This document shows, one piece after another, positions 35,537 to 43,400 of a stretch of 64,000 nt of DNA (position 1 is its first letter; each line of letters begins with the position of its first letter). A program made the translations under genes and the position numbers. The DNA is from a virus: IMG/VR virus record IMGVR_UViG_3300010413_000017, positions 1 through 64,000 of that record. One strand, 5' to 3'. The notes under the pieces are model-generated. The model made no database searches and was not told where the DNA came from. It was given only the letters and a program-made list of their open reading frames with translations.

Positions 35537-35721
35537 TACCTGTCAGTTACTCCCTTTTGGTAGAAGGACGGTTCACCCAAGAGACTAGCAGTGAGTGATA
35601 GAGCGTCAACTAAGTTCTTGGCTTCCTCTTTGTGCACATGCCCGTCAAGGGAGTACTGATAGGAGACGCAGTACTTCCCTTCTCTACGTTCAATACAGAC
35701 ATTCATGGGCTGAAGTGCCAT
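35536..35721 (-). CDS. Small hypothetical protein
   Basis: The 61-residue protein reads as two beta strands plus a helix (VCIERREGKYCVSYQYSLDG, AKNLVDALSLTASLLG). It has no known motif. Tight packing with neighbours on both sides (4-base gap, 1-base overlap) supports expression. Confidence 0.5.
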   Translation of the reverse strand: MALQPMNVCIERREGKYCVSYQYSLDGHVHKEEAKNLVDALSLTASLLGEPSFYQKGVTDR

Positions 35722-35724
35722 ATA

Positions 35725-36501
35725 CTATACCTCTAACCAACCACTCCTTAAAACAGCCCAGAAGTCGCTACACTGGTTGTTTTCAAAGTACCAGTTAGGT
35801 ATATATCCATATCCACGGTCGCCCCATCCTGTCCCCCAAGAATTGCGAATGATAATGTGCTCGGAGTCGTAGCCGATAGCTGAGACTGCGTGGCCTCCGA
35901 CTGTGCGTTCTCCTGCTTTCGGAACAGGAATTATCCCGGCTGACCCTACAGAGTCGATGCTTTCGTAACATGTGAACCCAAACGCTACAGGAAGACTGAT
36001 GCGCAAAAAGGACTTAATGTGTTCTAAGGTTTCAAGCTTCACGTAGAACAGCCCTTTGTACGTTTGAGCCAGCGAATAGGCATCTGAGGGCGGTTCATCG
36101 TCGTAACGGGCAATATCGTATGGCCAAATCCATTCAGGAGGACAACCGAAAGCGGCTAGGGCTTTGATAGTTGTTCGAATTTCGCAACCTGTGTCTCCTA
36201 CTAGAACTTCACCTTGAGCTTTAAAATACAATTTTCGAGAAGCTCTGTATAGGAAAAGTCTGGAGTGGTCAATATAGTTACCATGTGTTTTACGTTCAAG
36301 ATATTCAACGATACCCACCACCGCTTGCGCGGTACACGAGCCGAGCTGTCCTTGGTCTTCAATAGGCGAAAAAAATCCTGTTTCTCGAAGATCAACCCGC
36401 TCGGGACGATAGCCAGCCCGCAACAGCGGGGCTGTTGTAGTGTGACCAACAGCCCCGAAGTCGCGAAAATCCGGTTTGTCTGGAATCCAACCAAACTTCA
36501 T
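35725..36501 (-). CDS. Papain-like (C1A) cysteine protease
   Basis: The 258-residue protein has the papain catalytic set: Gln50 and Cys56 in DQGQLGSCTA, His204 in GGHAVSAIGY and Asn220 in RNSWGTGWGDRGYGYI. There is no signal peptide or long propeptide, so it should be active as made. C1 proteases are rare in phages. Possible roles are maturation of virion or fibre proteins, or degradation of host envelope proteins at lysis. Coupled by ATGA to a lipoprotein gene upstream. Confidence 0.88.
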   Translation of the reverse strand: MKFGWIPDKPDFRDFGAVGHTTTAPLLRAGYRPERVDLRETGFFSPIEDQGQLGSCTAQAVVGIVEYLERKTHGNYIDHSRLFLYRASRKLYFKAQGEVLVGDTGCEIRTTIKALAAFGCPPEWIWPYDIARYDDEPPSDAYSLAQTYKGLFYVKLETLEHIKSFLRISLPVAFGFTCYESIDSVGSAGIIPVPKAGERTVGGHAVSAIGYDSEHIIIRNSWGTGWGDRGYGYIPNWYFENNQCSDFWAVLRSGWLEV

Positions 36502-36899
36502 TTGCTTTTCTCCGCCCTTGCCATCTTCATCGCTTTAGTAGTAACAGCTGTCATCGCCTCAGCCTGTACTTCCAACACACCTAAGGCTTCCAGCTCAGGG
36601 CAAGCAACCTCGTAGACGAGATGATAAGCCGCTTCCATTACCACTGTTGCTATGCTGATAGCTCCAGTTAACGCTACAACAACAACAGCATTCGTACTCT
36701 CGTCAAGTAGAGCAGTTAACGTGTCAATTGTTAATTTAGCATTGTGCATGATTACCTTAGCTTGCGTTTTTACATGCAGTGCCGTTTCTTGATTTTCACA
36801 CACAACTGTGACAGGTTTCTTTATCCAAGACGGACACGCAGGAAGAAAACACAAGCTCGCCACAACCAAACACGCCATGTACTTCTTAATTCCGTTCAT
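36498..36899 (-). CDS. Lipoprotein
   Basis: The 133-residue protein starts with a lipoprotein signal peptide: MNGIKKYMACLVVASLCFLPAC with lipobox LPAC, cleaved before Cys22. The mature part is helical, with Ala/Val-rich segments (VVVVALTGAISIATVVMEAA). Between a small membrane protein and the papain-like protease it may be an outer-membrane spanin-like or exclusion lipoprotein, but proline richness typical of o-spanins is absent. Confidence 0.65.
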   Translation of the reverse strand: MNGIKKYMACLVVASLCFLPACPSWIKKPVTVVCENQETALHVKTQAKVIMHNAKLTIDTLTALLDESTNAVVVVALTGAISIATVVMEAAYHLVYEVACPELEALGVLEVQAEAMTAVTTKAMKMARAEKSK

Positions 36900-37120
36900 T
36901 TGTTCTCCTTGCTGAGTTTAAGGTTAAACTGTTTGATGGGTCGGGCTGTCTTCAGATTGCGTACAAGTACCATACCTATCATAGCAATCAATCCTACCAC
37001 GCCGTTAGGGAGAGTCGAACCAGTTAACCAGTTAATCAGTTCAACAACTCCACCTCCAAAGGCTATCCAGTTTTCGTAGGAAGTCCACCAGTCCTTTGGG
37101 TCACCTATTATATTACTCAT
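36896..37120 (-). CDS. Small membrane protein, holin candidate
   Basis: The 74-residue protein has an aromatic N-terminus (DPKDWWTSYENWIAFGGGVVELINW), a transmembrane helix (VVGLIAMIGMVLVRNL) and a basic tail (KTARPIKQFNLKLSKENK). AGGAGA precedes the start. Size, one or two helices and a charged tail fit a holin. It is coupled to the lipoprotein gene and lies near the protease and polysaccharide lyase. No experimental family link. Confidence 0.5.
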   Translation of the reverse strand: MSNIIGDPKDWWTSYENWIAFGGGVVELINWLTGSTLPNGVVGLIAMIGMVLVRNLKTARPIKQFNLKLSKENK

Positions 37121-37141
37121 GTTAATTTTCTCCTGTTAACG

Positions 37142-37804
37142 TCATGTCTTGACTTTTTGTTTGTACCAAAGAGTAGAGTCTTCTACTCGGTCGTATTTCC
37201 CTTTGAATACTTCATGTACCGCTTTAATAATTCCCGGGTGGAGCGAGTGCTTGCCAGAATACTCCTGTTCAATCTCTTCGTCCACTTCTTTTCTCTTTTC
37301 TGGGTAATCGTAAAGCAGATTTCTACCGCAAATTATACCTTTGTTTTTTAGCTTCTTCCAAGACTCTTTGAGGGCAAATTTCATAGGCTCATATCTGTTG
37401 TCAGCGTCTATGAAGATAAAATCAAAGAAGTTAGCTGGAAGAATAGTAGTAGCCTGCTCAAGCGATGTGGCTATAAGACTAACTGCTGATTGCCAAGCAT
37501 GTATCATCTTCATGTTGCGTACAAAAATGGCTTGGATGTCGGCGTGCTCAGCCACCTTTGCACTTGCTGTATTCGGTGAGCCTAGAAAATGATCAACGCA
37601 CCAAACCACGCCTCTTTCTTGAACTGTCACGATGGACAGACAGGCTGTCGATTTACCTTTCCAGGGTCCTATTTCTAAGAAGTTGCACTTAGGTTTAGTT
37701 GCCTTTTTAGCCAACTGTATGAGCGCTAGTGCATCCTTGTCTGTTAGGTTGCCGTCGTGAATGTCAAATGCTTGTAATTGTTTTAAGAACTCTTCAGGTT
37801 TCAC
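37142..37804 (-). CDS. Class I SAM-dependent methyltransferase
   Basis: The 220-residue protein has motif I FLEIGPWKGKST (43-54), a WCVDHF acidic loop, and FIFIDADNRYEPM as motif IV with metal-binding Asp residues, as in the Methyltransf_24 / CmcI-type O-methyltransferases. These often methylate sugars or small molecules. Close to the RmlC-like epimerase and sugar genes, it may methylate a phage-made sugar. Confidence 0.75.
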   Translation of the reverse strand: MKPEEFLKQLQAFDIHDGNLTDKDALALIQLAKKATKPKCNFLEIGPWKGKSTACLSIVTVQERGVVWCVDHFLGSPNTASAKVAEHADIQAIFVRNMKMIHAWQSAVSLIATSLEQATTILPANFFDFIFIDADNRYEPMKFALKESWKKLKNKGIICGRNLLYDYPEKRKEVDEEIEQEYSGKHSLHPGIIKAVHEVFKGKYDRVEDSTLWYKQKVKT

Positions 37805-37849
37805 GTTTTATTTCCCACTTGGATTTTTACTGTTGAAGTACACCATGGC

Positions 37850-38002
37850 TTACCAGTTGAACCAACCTCCGCCTGACGGTCCAGGCGGGCCTTGAATTCC
37901 GGGTGGACCTTGAGGCCCGGGTGGACCTTGAGGCCCGGGCGGACAACTACAGCATCCGCCCAACATTAAAAACACCAGAATAACAGTGCACAGTTTATAC
38001 AC
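37850..38002 (-). CDS. Collagen-like small lipoprotein
   Basis: The start is GTG 38002, overlapping the end of the lyase gene by 8 bases, giving 50 residues; a longer frame upstream only shadows the lyase. A signal sequence (MYKLCTVILVFLMLGGC) with lipobox-like LGGC is followed by CSC and a run of collagen triplets (GPQGPPGPQGPPGIQGPPGPSG) ending GGGWFNW. It is probably a lipid-anchored collagen-like trimer on the outer surface of the host envelope, perhaps acting in superinfection exclusion or lysis. Confidence 0.65.
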   Translation of the reverse strand: MYKLCTVILVFLMLGGCCSCPPGPQGPPGPQGPPGIQGPPGPSGGGWFNW

Positions 38003-38843
38003 CGGTGAAATAAGCCTCCCTAAAAATGTGGACGCCGCCTTGCAACGGCCTGTTGGCATAGTCCTTCCATCGTTGGTTGTCGAACTCTTGGCCTGCGGCA
38101 AGAAAAAGATTAGCAGGCCAATCGTTAGTTCTAGGTAACTGAAGAGCATCAGCATGTGGATAAACAATGTTTTGAAGCCACCCTAGGATTCCTGTCATGG
38201 GTCTATACGGCCAGCGATGTGGGTATTTAGAATAATAGAAAAGCCACAGCAGTGGACTTTCTAAGCGTTTTATTAGGGGCGAGTTTAATAGCTGACACGC
38301 CCTCAACATCGGTGCCAAAGAGAAGTAACTATACCAGATGCCTGAATTTGTACGTTTTATTTCATGTGTCATTACACCTACTGAGTCCCACGACTGGTCC
38401 ATGTGATCAGCAAGTCGAGCTTCATGCCTTTTACAGTTCCTGTTTAGGATTTTGTCGGATAGGATACAACCTAGAATCCCCCATGAACCGTGATTGTTGT
38501 TTTTCCAGTATGATTGTTCGGCACATTCGCGGTAGATAATATCAACCCACGGAAGGAACACGCCGCTGTTCCAACTTTCCGGGTCTAAGTTGAGATAAGT
38601 CTCTAAGAAGAGATGCCCGATAAACGTCATAGTGAACTTTGCTTCTTTGTTAACGACCTCGCTACATTGAAGTGCCCAGTCAAGTAAAATTGTTGATGCT
38701 ACCTTTTCATTCATCCCCCCTGATTGTTTCGATGCGTCATAAGCGGTGTGGGCGTCAACACGTAGCGGCTCCACATCCCTGTCATGTTGTGTATTATCTT
38801 TATAGTAGGGCGTAACATAAAAAGAACTCGGAACATGCATCAT
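37995..38843 (-). CDS. Alginate-lyase-like polysaccharide lyase
   Basis: The 282-residue, mainly helical protein has the NNNHGSW motif (115-121), matching the catalytic NNH..W of PL5-type alginate lyases. It then has SGIWYSYFSLAPMLRACQLL and YRPMTGILGW, typical of the alpha/alpha toroid. There is no signal peptide. It could cut uronic-acid polymers of the host capsule or biofilm, either released at lysis or in virions. The family match is by motif and fold pattern only. Confidence 0.65.
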   Translation of the reverse strand: MMHVPSSFYVTPYYKDNTQHDRDVEPLRVDAHTAYDASKQSGGMNEKVASTILLDWALQCSEVVNKEAKFTMTFIGHLFLETYLNLDPESWNSGVFLPWVDIIYRECAEQSYWKNNNHGSWGILGCILSDKILNRNCKRHEARLADHMDQSWDSVGVMTHEIKRTNSGIWYSYFSLAPMLRACQLLNSPLIKRLESPLLWLFYYSKYPHRWPYRPMTGILGWLQNIVYPHADALQLPRTNDWPANLFLAAGQEFDNQRWKDYANRPLQGGVHIFREAYFTGV

Positions 38844-39361
38844 TTTACAGTCCCCAAAAACGGAGCGTTTTTATCTCTTTCACTCAGTATAGGGTTCTTT
38901 ATCGGCCACGGAACACAGAGTGCCGGGTCGAGTGGATGAATGGTGAACTGATTTTGTGCCCCCAGATAGAGCTGGGATTGTTTATACCAAAATAGAGCTT
39001 CGTCGCTTAGTACCTGATGAGCAAGGCCATACTTAGGAGGAATAAAAAGTTGCTTTCTATTAAACTCGTCAATTTGGAACATCTCCCACTTCAAGTAGTG
39101 TTTATTTTTTGGGTCGGCTACAACAACGACGACTACTAAGCTACCCAATAAACACGAGACCAACTTGTATGTGCTCTCGTCTCCGTGAAACCCACGGATG
39201 ACCCCATGTTTCGATTTGCTTAAATCGTCCTCTTTCCAGTGCGCATCGAGCCCAACAGGAGTTTTGGCGTTCCACAAGTTAACATACTCCCCTCTGTGGT
39301 CCTTAAAGATTTCAGGGGTGAGTATTAGGACTCCGGGCAGTAACGTTTTTCTAATCTTCAT
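38840..39361 (-). CDS. RmlC-like sugar 3,5-epimerase (cupin)
   Basis: The 173-residue protein has the dTDP-4-dehydrorhamnose 3,5-epimerase layout: LTPEIFKDHRGEYVNLWN, the catalytic His59 in VIRGFHG, then KLVSCLLGSLVVVVV and LFIPPKYGLAHQVLS. It acts on a nucleotide-linked 4-keto sugar. With the kinase, nucleotidyltransferase and SDR genes it fits a modified heptose or deoxyhexose route. Length is normal. Coupled by ATGA to the lyase. Confidence 0.82.
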   Translation of the reverse strand: MKIRKTLLPGVLILTPEIFKDHRGEYVNLWNAKTPVGLDAHWKEDDLSKSKHGVIRGFHGDESTYKLVSCLLGSLVVVVVVADPKNKHYLKWEMFQIDEFNRKQLFIPPKYGLAHQVLSDEALFWYKQSQLYLGAQNQFTIHPLDPALCVPWPIKNPILSERDKNAPFLGTVK

Positions 39362-39533
39362 CCATCACCTGTTCGTTTAAGTTGTCTGTGTAAGTAAACA
39401 GGGCAGAATAGGCTGACTGCTTTGTTAAGTACGGACCTAACACTCTTCCGTGTTGGCCAGTAAACCACCACTTGTTGTCGTGGAAATAGACTTCCGCCAT
39501 TTCCCAAGTCCACTTTTCTTTTTTTTGGTACAT
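39351..39533 (-). CDS. Small hypothetical protein
   Basis: The 60-residue protein is rich in Trp, Tyr and Lys (KKEKWTWEMAEVYFHDNKWWFTGQHGR) and ends acidic (NEQVMDED). It looks like a small beta protein (KWWFTG...GPY.TK..A), a pattern seen in DUF-type phage proteins. It overlaps the epimerase gene by 11 bases. Confidence 0.45.
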   Translation of the reverse strand: MYQKKEKWTWEMAEVYFHDNKWWFTGQHGRVLGPYLTKQSAYSALFTYTDNLNEQVMDED

Positions 39534-39536
39534 TTT

Positions 39537-39803
39537 TTAGTGTCTTGTGAATGTATCGAACGCCGACGCTTCTGCTCTAGCTTTTTCAAGGAAAGCTTGT
39601 ATTTCCTCTTCACCGAACAGCTGTTCTAGCACTACAGAGCAACCTAGAATTGCAGTCATATACGCTGTCACGACAAGCTCGAGTCCGGGTGATCGTTCTC
39701 CTGAAAACCAGTGTGAGATAGGAGTTAGGAGTTCCTTCGCAATTTCCTGTGACATAGCGTGAGCGGCTTCAATTAATTCGGATTTTGTAAGTGTGTCTGT
39801 CAT
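39537..39803 (-). CDS. Small helical hypothetical protein
   Basis: The 88-residue helical protein (TKSELIEAAHAMSQEIAKELL, LVVTAYMTAILGCSVVLEQLF, IQAFLEKARAEAS) starts with an ATG overlapping the upstream TGA. No motif recognised; may be a small regulator or inhibitor. Confidence 0.5.
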   Translation of the reverse strand: MTDTLTKSELIEAAHAMSQEIAKELLTPISHWFSGERSPGLELVVTAYMTAILGCSVVLEQLFGEEEIQAFLEKARAEASAFDTFTRH

Positions 39804-39973
39804 TCATTTTCTCCTGTGTCTTTGATAAAACACAAATCTCGCTCATTTGTATGCGAGTCCATTCCTACCGAGTAAAGCGTCCAGTCGTTTTGAATCAGAA
39901 GATTTTTTAGACGTAGTTCTAAGTCCGACTCGATTGGACCGTCATAGAGCACTACCAGTCTGCGTTCTGTCAT
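39800..39973 (-). CDS. 57-residue hypothetical protein
   Basis: A 58-codon frame is fixed by ATGA overlaps at both ends: with the sugar kinase stop upstream and the next ATG downstream. The product (MTERRLVVLYDGPIESDLEL, then LKNLLIQNDWTLYSVGMD) reads like a small alpha/beta protein. Coupling on both sides is good evidence for translation; no family known. Confidence 0.65.
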   Translation of the reverse strand: MTERRLVVLYDGPIESDLELRLKNLLIQNDWTLYSVGMDSHTNERDLCFIKDTGENE

Positions 39974-40944
39974 GTCACAACCACCCTACTCCCAAAGAAT
40001 TCAAGTTTAAGTGGGATTTGTATGTAATCGTGCAGAGCTGAGACAAGTGACTGTCTCTTTTCGGGAGGGACGCAGAATAGGAAGAAACCACCGCCGCCAG
40101 CTCCTAGAAGTTTCCCGCCTACTGCCCCTGCTTTGAGTCCCTGTTCATAAAGGGCGTCAATTTCGTCTGTCGTTGTCGCGGGGCTGAGTTTCTTCTTGTG
40201 TTGCCAACTTAGGTCTAGCAACTCACCAATCATCACCGGGTTATCTGCGTGGAGAGCTTTAACTCCAGCATCGACGTATTCTGTTAAGATACTCATATCT
40301 ACCTTTGGGTCATACGAGCTAGCTACGTCGCTGGCTATCTTCGGGCGAAGTCCTGCAAAAATAAGAAGCAGATGGTTCTCCAAATTGCGTATCTTTTGAA
40401 GTGGAGCCAGCACAGGCTCGACTTCGAACTCGAAGCCATCGTCACCGCTCTGAAAAAAGGAGATTTTGTTAAGTCCTCCAAACGCAACAGCAACTTGGTC
40501 TTGGTTCCCTACCTTTTCTCCCAACACATTACGTTCGATGTGAATAGCTTCAGAGGCCAGTAACTTTGGATGAGGTTGGTATCCGCCTGTCAGATTGTAC
40601 ATAGCGTTCACCATTCCAACTGTGAAGGCAGAACTGCTACCTAGCCCACCTCCGGCAGGCAAGTCTCCGTGGTGGAAAACCTCTACTCCGTTTACTTGGT
40701 AGTACTGTAGTACACCCCTGACTACTGGGTGCTGAATCTCCTCGGGTGTATTTGTTGTTTCCATGCGCGAGTATACGACTTTGTTCTTGTAGGGGAACAT
40801 CTGTGGCAACCAACGCAACAGAATATAACAGTACTTGTCAATGGTAAAGCTTAACACTCTACCCCCGTGTTGCTTGTACCAGTCAGGATAGTCAGTTCCT
40901 CCACCCAACAACGAAACCCTATACGGTGTCTTGGAAAGTATCAT
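39970..40944 (-). CDS. hddA: GHMP sugar kinase, HddA-like (heptose 7-phosphate kinase)
   Basis: The start is placed at ATG 40944, because family members begin MI..KTP.R.S..GGGTD as seen here (MILSKTPYRVSLLGGGTDYP); this gives 324 residues. The ATP loop GGGLGSSSA lies at about 98-106 and the C-terminal GAGGGGFFLF motif is present. The closest pattern is D-glycero-D-manno-heptose 7-phosphate kinase, with fucokinase-like enzymes as alternative. The adjacent nucleotidyltransferase is the matching next step (HddC-like). Confidence 0.8.
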   Translation of the reverse strand: MILSKTPYRVSLLGGGTDYPDWYKQHGGRVLSFTIDKYCYILLRWLPQMFPYKNKVVYSRMETTNTPEEIQHPVVRGVLQYYQVNGVEVFHHGDLPAGGGLGSSSAFTVGMVNAMYNLTGGYQPHPKLLASEAIHIERNVLGEKVGNQDQVAVAFGGLNKISFFQSGDDGFEFEVEPVLAPLQKIRNLENHLLLIFAGLRPKIASDVASSYDPKVDMSILTEYVDAGVKALHADNPVMIGELLDLSWQHKKKLSPATTTDEIDALYEQGLKAGAVGGKLLGAGGGGFFLFCVPPEKRQSLVSALHDYIQIPLKLEFFGSRVVVT

Positions 40945-41569
40945 ACGCCTGTTGTAGTCCCTCCGGGGTACCAATGTCAATAAAGTGCGGGCCTTCGTAC
41001 AGAGCAATATCTGCCGGAATAAGTTCCTCCCTGTCCGTGCCCCCTAAGTTAACTATGTCATGGAAGACGTCAGAATACATCAGCCAGATGCCCGCGTTCA
41101 CTCCTTTATGACTGACAATTGTCCATTCCTGACTAGCTTCTCTGTGCCAGTTTTCCAACACATCCAAATCAATCGGACAGAAGGTATCTCCGTTTATCAC
41201 CAAAAGCAAGTCTTCGGAGAGGTAGGGTAATGCTTCACGTATCCCAGAAACTGTGCCGCTACGCTCACCTTCTGTAAAAACCACGGGCGTTCCTCGACGG
41301 AATAGTGTTGGGGAAGGTCGGTCTAAGTTGTTAACTGTCCAAGTATACCTGTCTGGAAAATAAGATACAAGAGCGTTCCTGACTCGCTTTGTTTTGTCGC
41401 TACAGCAAAAAACGAAACCCCTAACATCAAAGCTACTTAAGTGATCTACCATATACAGAACAAAAGGCTTTCCGTGAACAGGATAAACACACTTTGGAAT
41501 GTCGGCCGTAATATGCTTGAGACGAGTTCCTTCTCCTCCGCAAAGGATAATCACTTGGACGCTAGACAT
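40919..41569 (-). CDS. hddC: Sugar-1-phosphate nucleotidyltransferase, HddC-like
   Basis: The 216-residue protein has the nucleotidyltransferase signature VIILCGGEGTRL (8-17), with PK at 25-26, LLLVINGDTFCPID (metal Asp) and FIDIGTPEGL near the end. This layout is typical of HddC/GmhD-type enzymes that activate heptose 1-phosphate with GTP or CTP. It overlaps the kinase gene by 26 bases and the SDR gene by 8, so the three are translated together. Confidence 0.8.
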   Translation of the reverse strand: MSSVQVIILCGGEGTRLKHITADIPKCVYPVHGKPFVLYMVDHLSSFDVRGFVFCCSDKTKRVRNALVSYFPDRYTWTVNNLDRPSPTLFRRGTPVVFTEGERSGTVSGIREALPYLSEDLLLVINGDTFCPIDLDVLENWHREASQEWTIVSHKGVNAGIWLMYSDVFHDIVNLGGTDREELIPADIALYEGPHFIDIGTPEGLQQAYDTFQDTV

Positions 41570-42488
41570 TACGCCAAACCTCTGTTTGGGGCATCATGCT
41601 GTACGCCACCATCAGTTCCTGAATTCCATCCTCCAAACAGTATATAGCTGTGAAACCGGCTTTTTGAAGCTTCTTGTTCGATACAACATAATTACGTTTA
41701 TCTGGGTCGATTGTTCGCGCCGAGGTAAATATTTCACATTTTGTGTAGAATTTAACAATTTCGGCCAGTTCGAGCTTGGAAAGGTTAGCTGCTTCTAGCC
41801 CCACATTATATGCCTGACCAATCATACGCTCCCAGTTCTTGAGACAAAAGAGCAAGCAACCGACTACATCCTTAATATGAACATAGTTTCTTTTGTAATG
41901 CGGCTCGTATAAAACAACGCTCCTTAAACGCATGGCGTCGTAAACAAGTCCATTAACAAGTAAGTCCCACCGCATTCTTGCAGAGGGACCGAAGACTGTT
42001 GCTAAGCGCAAAGATATTGTTTTTGGATGGTATTGTAACAGAAAGCGTTCCGCCTCTACTTTATGAAGGCCATACTCCGAGATGGGTTCGAGGGGAGTTT
42101 CCTCTGTACAATGCTTCACACCTGATTTTGCACCATAACCACTATTTGTATTTGGATAAACAATTAACGTGTCTTTTAGTCCAACAAGATGTTCTACAGC
42201 ATCCTTGTTAATAGCTTCACTTAAGTCTGGATCCTTTCGACAAGCAGGGGCTCCAACAATACCTGCTAGGGGAATAATTATATCGGCTGATTGATAGAGT
42301 GGCTCTACTTGTCTATCCCTAACATCTAGCTTATAGAAAGAAAAGGACGGGTTGTCTACATGCCCAAGTAGACTTGTTTGATTGTAGAGTAGAGAATCAA
42401 CAGCAATTACTGTATAATTCTCCTGAAGGAGTTTCGGAACAAGGACAGACCCAATGTAACCAGCGGCTCCAGTAACTAATACCCTCAT
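41562..42488 (-). CDS. NAD-dependent epimerase/dehydratase (extended SDR)
   Basis: The 308-residue protein has the Rossmann motif GAAGYIG (7-13), NTNSGYG with the catalytic Ser, and YGLHK (Tyr139, Lys143). It modifies a nucleotide-activated sugar by 4-epimerisation, dehydration or reduction. Coupled upstream by ATGA to the split-SMC gene and downstream to the nucleotidyltransferase, it belongs to the sugar cassette by function although translated with its neighbours. Confidence 0.83.
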   Translation of the reverse strand: MRVLVTGAAGYIGSVLVPKLLQENYTVIAVDSLLYNQTSLLGHVDNPSFSFYKLDVRDRQVEPLYQSADIIIPLAGIVGAPACRKDPDLSEAINKDAVEHLVGLKDTLIVYPNTNSGYGAKSGVKHCTEETPLEPISEYGLHKVEAERFLLQYHPKTISLRLATVFGPSARMRWDLLVNGLVYDAMRLRSVVLYEPHYKRNYVHIKDVVGCLLFCLKNWERMIGQAYNVGLEAANLSKLELAEIVKFYTKCEIFTSARTIDPDKRNYVVSNKKLQKAGFTAIYCLEDGIQELMVAYSMMPQTEVWRNV

Positions 42489-43081
42489 GCGATAGATGAG
42501 ACTCCGTTATGTTGATGTACTTTGAACACTTTGTCTGCTCCCTCTGTAAGCTCACGAGAGTGGGAAATCATAATTATTTGTATATTGAGTTTATATGCTA
42601 ACTGTTTTAACATTGCAAGTGATTTCTGATGTAAATCCCCAGATAAATGCTTAAAAGGCTCATCCAACACCAGAACAGGTCTGTTTTTGTTAAGGGACCA
42701 CAAACTCAATCTGAGTCCAAATGATGCTACATCAATTGGACCGCCCCCCGTGGCGTCTGTAGGTCTGATTAAGTATCCGTTTTTCTCAAACCATAGGTCG
42801 CACTCTGTTTTACCGCGCCGAAGGACAAATTCAGTTTTAAACTTATAAGGATTATCGAAGACCGTTTCCAAGGCAAGTGAGACTATATCAGAGATAAAAA
42901 ACTCAAGTTGCTGTTGGGTTTGCTGAGCTATAAGACGCAGAATCTCTTTTGCTTGCTCAATGTCCTCCTGCTGAAGTTTTAGGTTTTTTAGTTCTGCGTT
43001 GAGTTCGCGACGTTCTTGGATGAGCCTGTTGAACTTGCCGCGTTCTTGTTCAACCTCTTGCCTGAGCTGATTGAGCATCAC
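42485..43081 (-). CDS. Rad50/SbcC-like ATPase, C-terminal half
   Basis: The 198-residue protein begins with a coiled coil (QEVEQERGKFNRLIQERREL). It continues as the C-lobe of an SMC/Rad50 ATPase: signature-like TGGGPIDVASFGLRLSL (111-127), Walker B RPVLVLDEPF (134-143) and the switch His in MISHSREL. It has no Walker A. The N-lobe with Walker A and zinc hook is encoded 4.2 kb upstream at 47317-48261, next to the Mre11-like gene. The two would assemble one nuclease-associated ATPase for recombination and end processing. Confidence 0.82.
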   Translation of the reverse strand: MMLNQLRQEVEQERGKFNRLIQERRELNAELKNLKLQQEDIEQAKEILRLIAQQTQQQLEFFISDIVSLALETVFDNPYKFKTEFVLRRGKTECDLWFEKNGYLIRPTDATGGGPIDVASFGLRLSLWSLNKNRPVLVLDEPFKHLSGDLHQKSLAMLKQLAYKLNIQIIMISHSRELTEGADKVFKVHQHNGVSSIA

Positions 43082-43260
43082 TCTCCGGTTCCACCTTCGT
43101 CTCTGTTTGCCCTAGATTCATCAGAAGGACGTTTAAACATGGTACACCATTTTTCCACTTGGCGCTCAGAAACGACCAAGTAAACATCTTTCTCTACCTC
43201 TAGGGCCACCTCTGGGCCAGAGAACATCGTGGTAGCGAGAAATTTAAAATAATCAGCCAT
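43078..43260 (-). CDS. Small hypothetical protein
   Basis: The 60-residue protein (MADYFKFLATTMFSGPEVALEVEKDVYLVVSER, charged tail) is coupled on both sides: ATGA into the Rad50 C-half and TAATG from the small membrane gene. No motif is recognised. Confidence 0.5.
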   Translation of the reverse strand: MADYFKFLATTMFSGPEVALEVEKDVYLVVSERQVEKWCTMFKRPSDESRANRDEGGTGE

Positions 43261-43400
43261 TAGTCAAACTCACCAGCACGGTACCAGCTCGGATAAACAA
43301 TAGCAACAACTACCGCTCCCCAAAACAAATACATAGGGGCTTTAGGAAACATAAGGCTTAGCAGAGCAGATACTATTACTCCAAGTAGAAAGTTTTTCAT
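43260..43400 (-). CDS. 46-residue two-helix membrane protein
   Basis: A 47-codon frame lies between the TS-like gene (4-base overlap at its start) and the next gene (TAATG). The product has two hydrophobic helices (NFLLGVIVSALLSLMF and MYLFWGAVVVAIVYP) with a short loop. The couplings support real translation. It could be a small inhibitor or pore-like protein. Confidence 0.6.
   Translation of the reverse strand: MKNFLLGVIVSALLSLMFPKAPMYLFWGAVVVAIVYPSWYRAGEFD

Noticed and set aside
37850-38167. A 105-residue version of the collagen-like protein starting inside the lyase gene
   Set aside because: The first 55 residues read the lyase gene in another frame and place the signal peptide in the middle; GTG 38002 gives a proper lipoprotein signal at the start.
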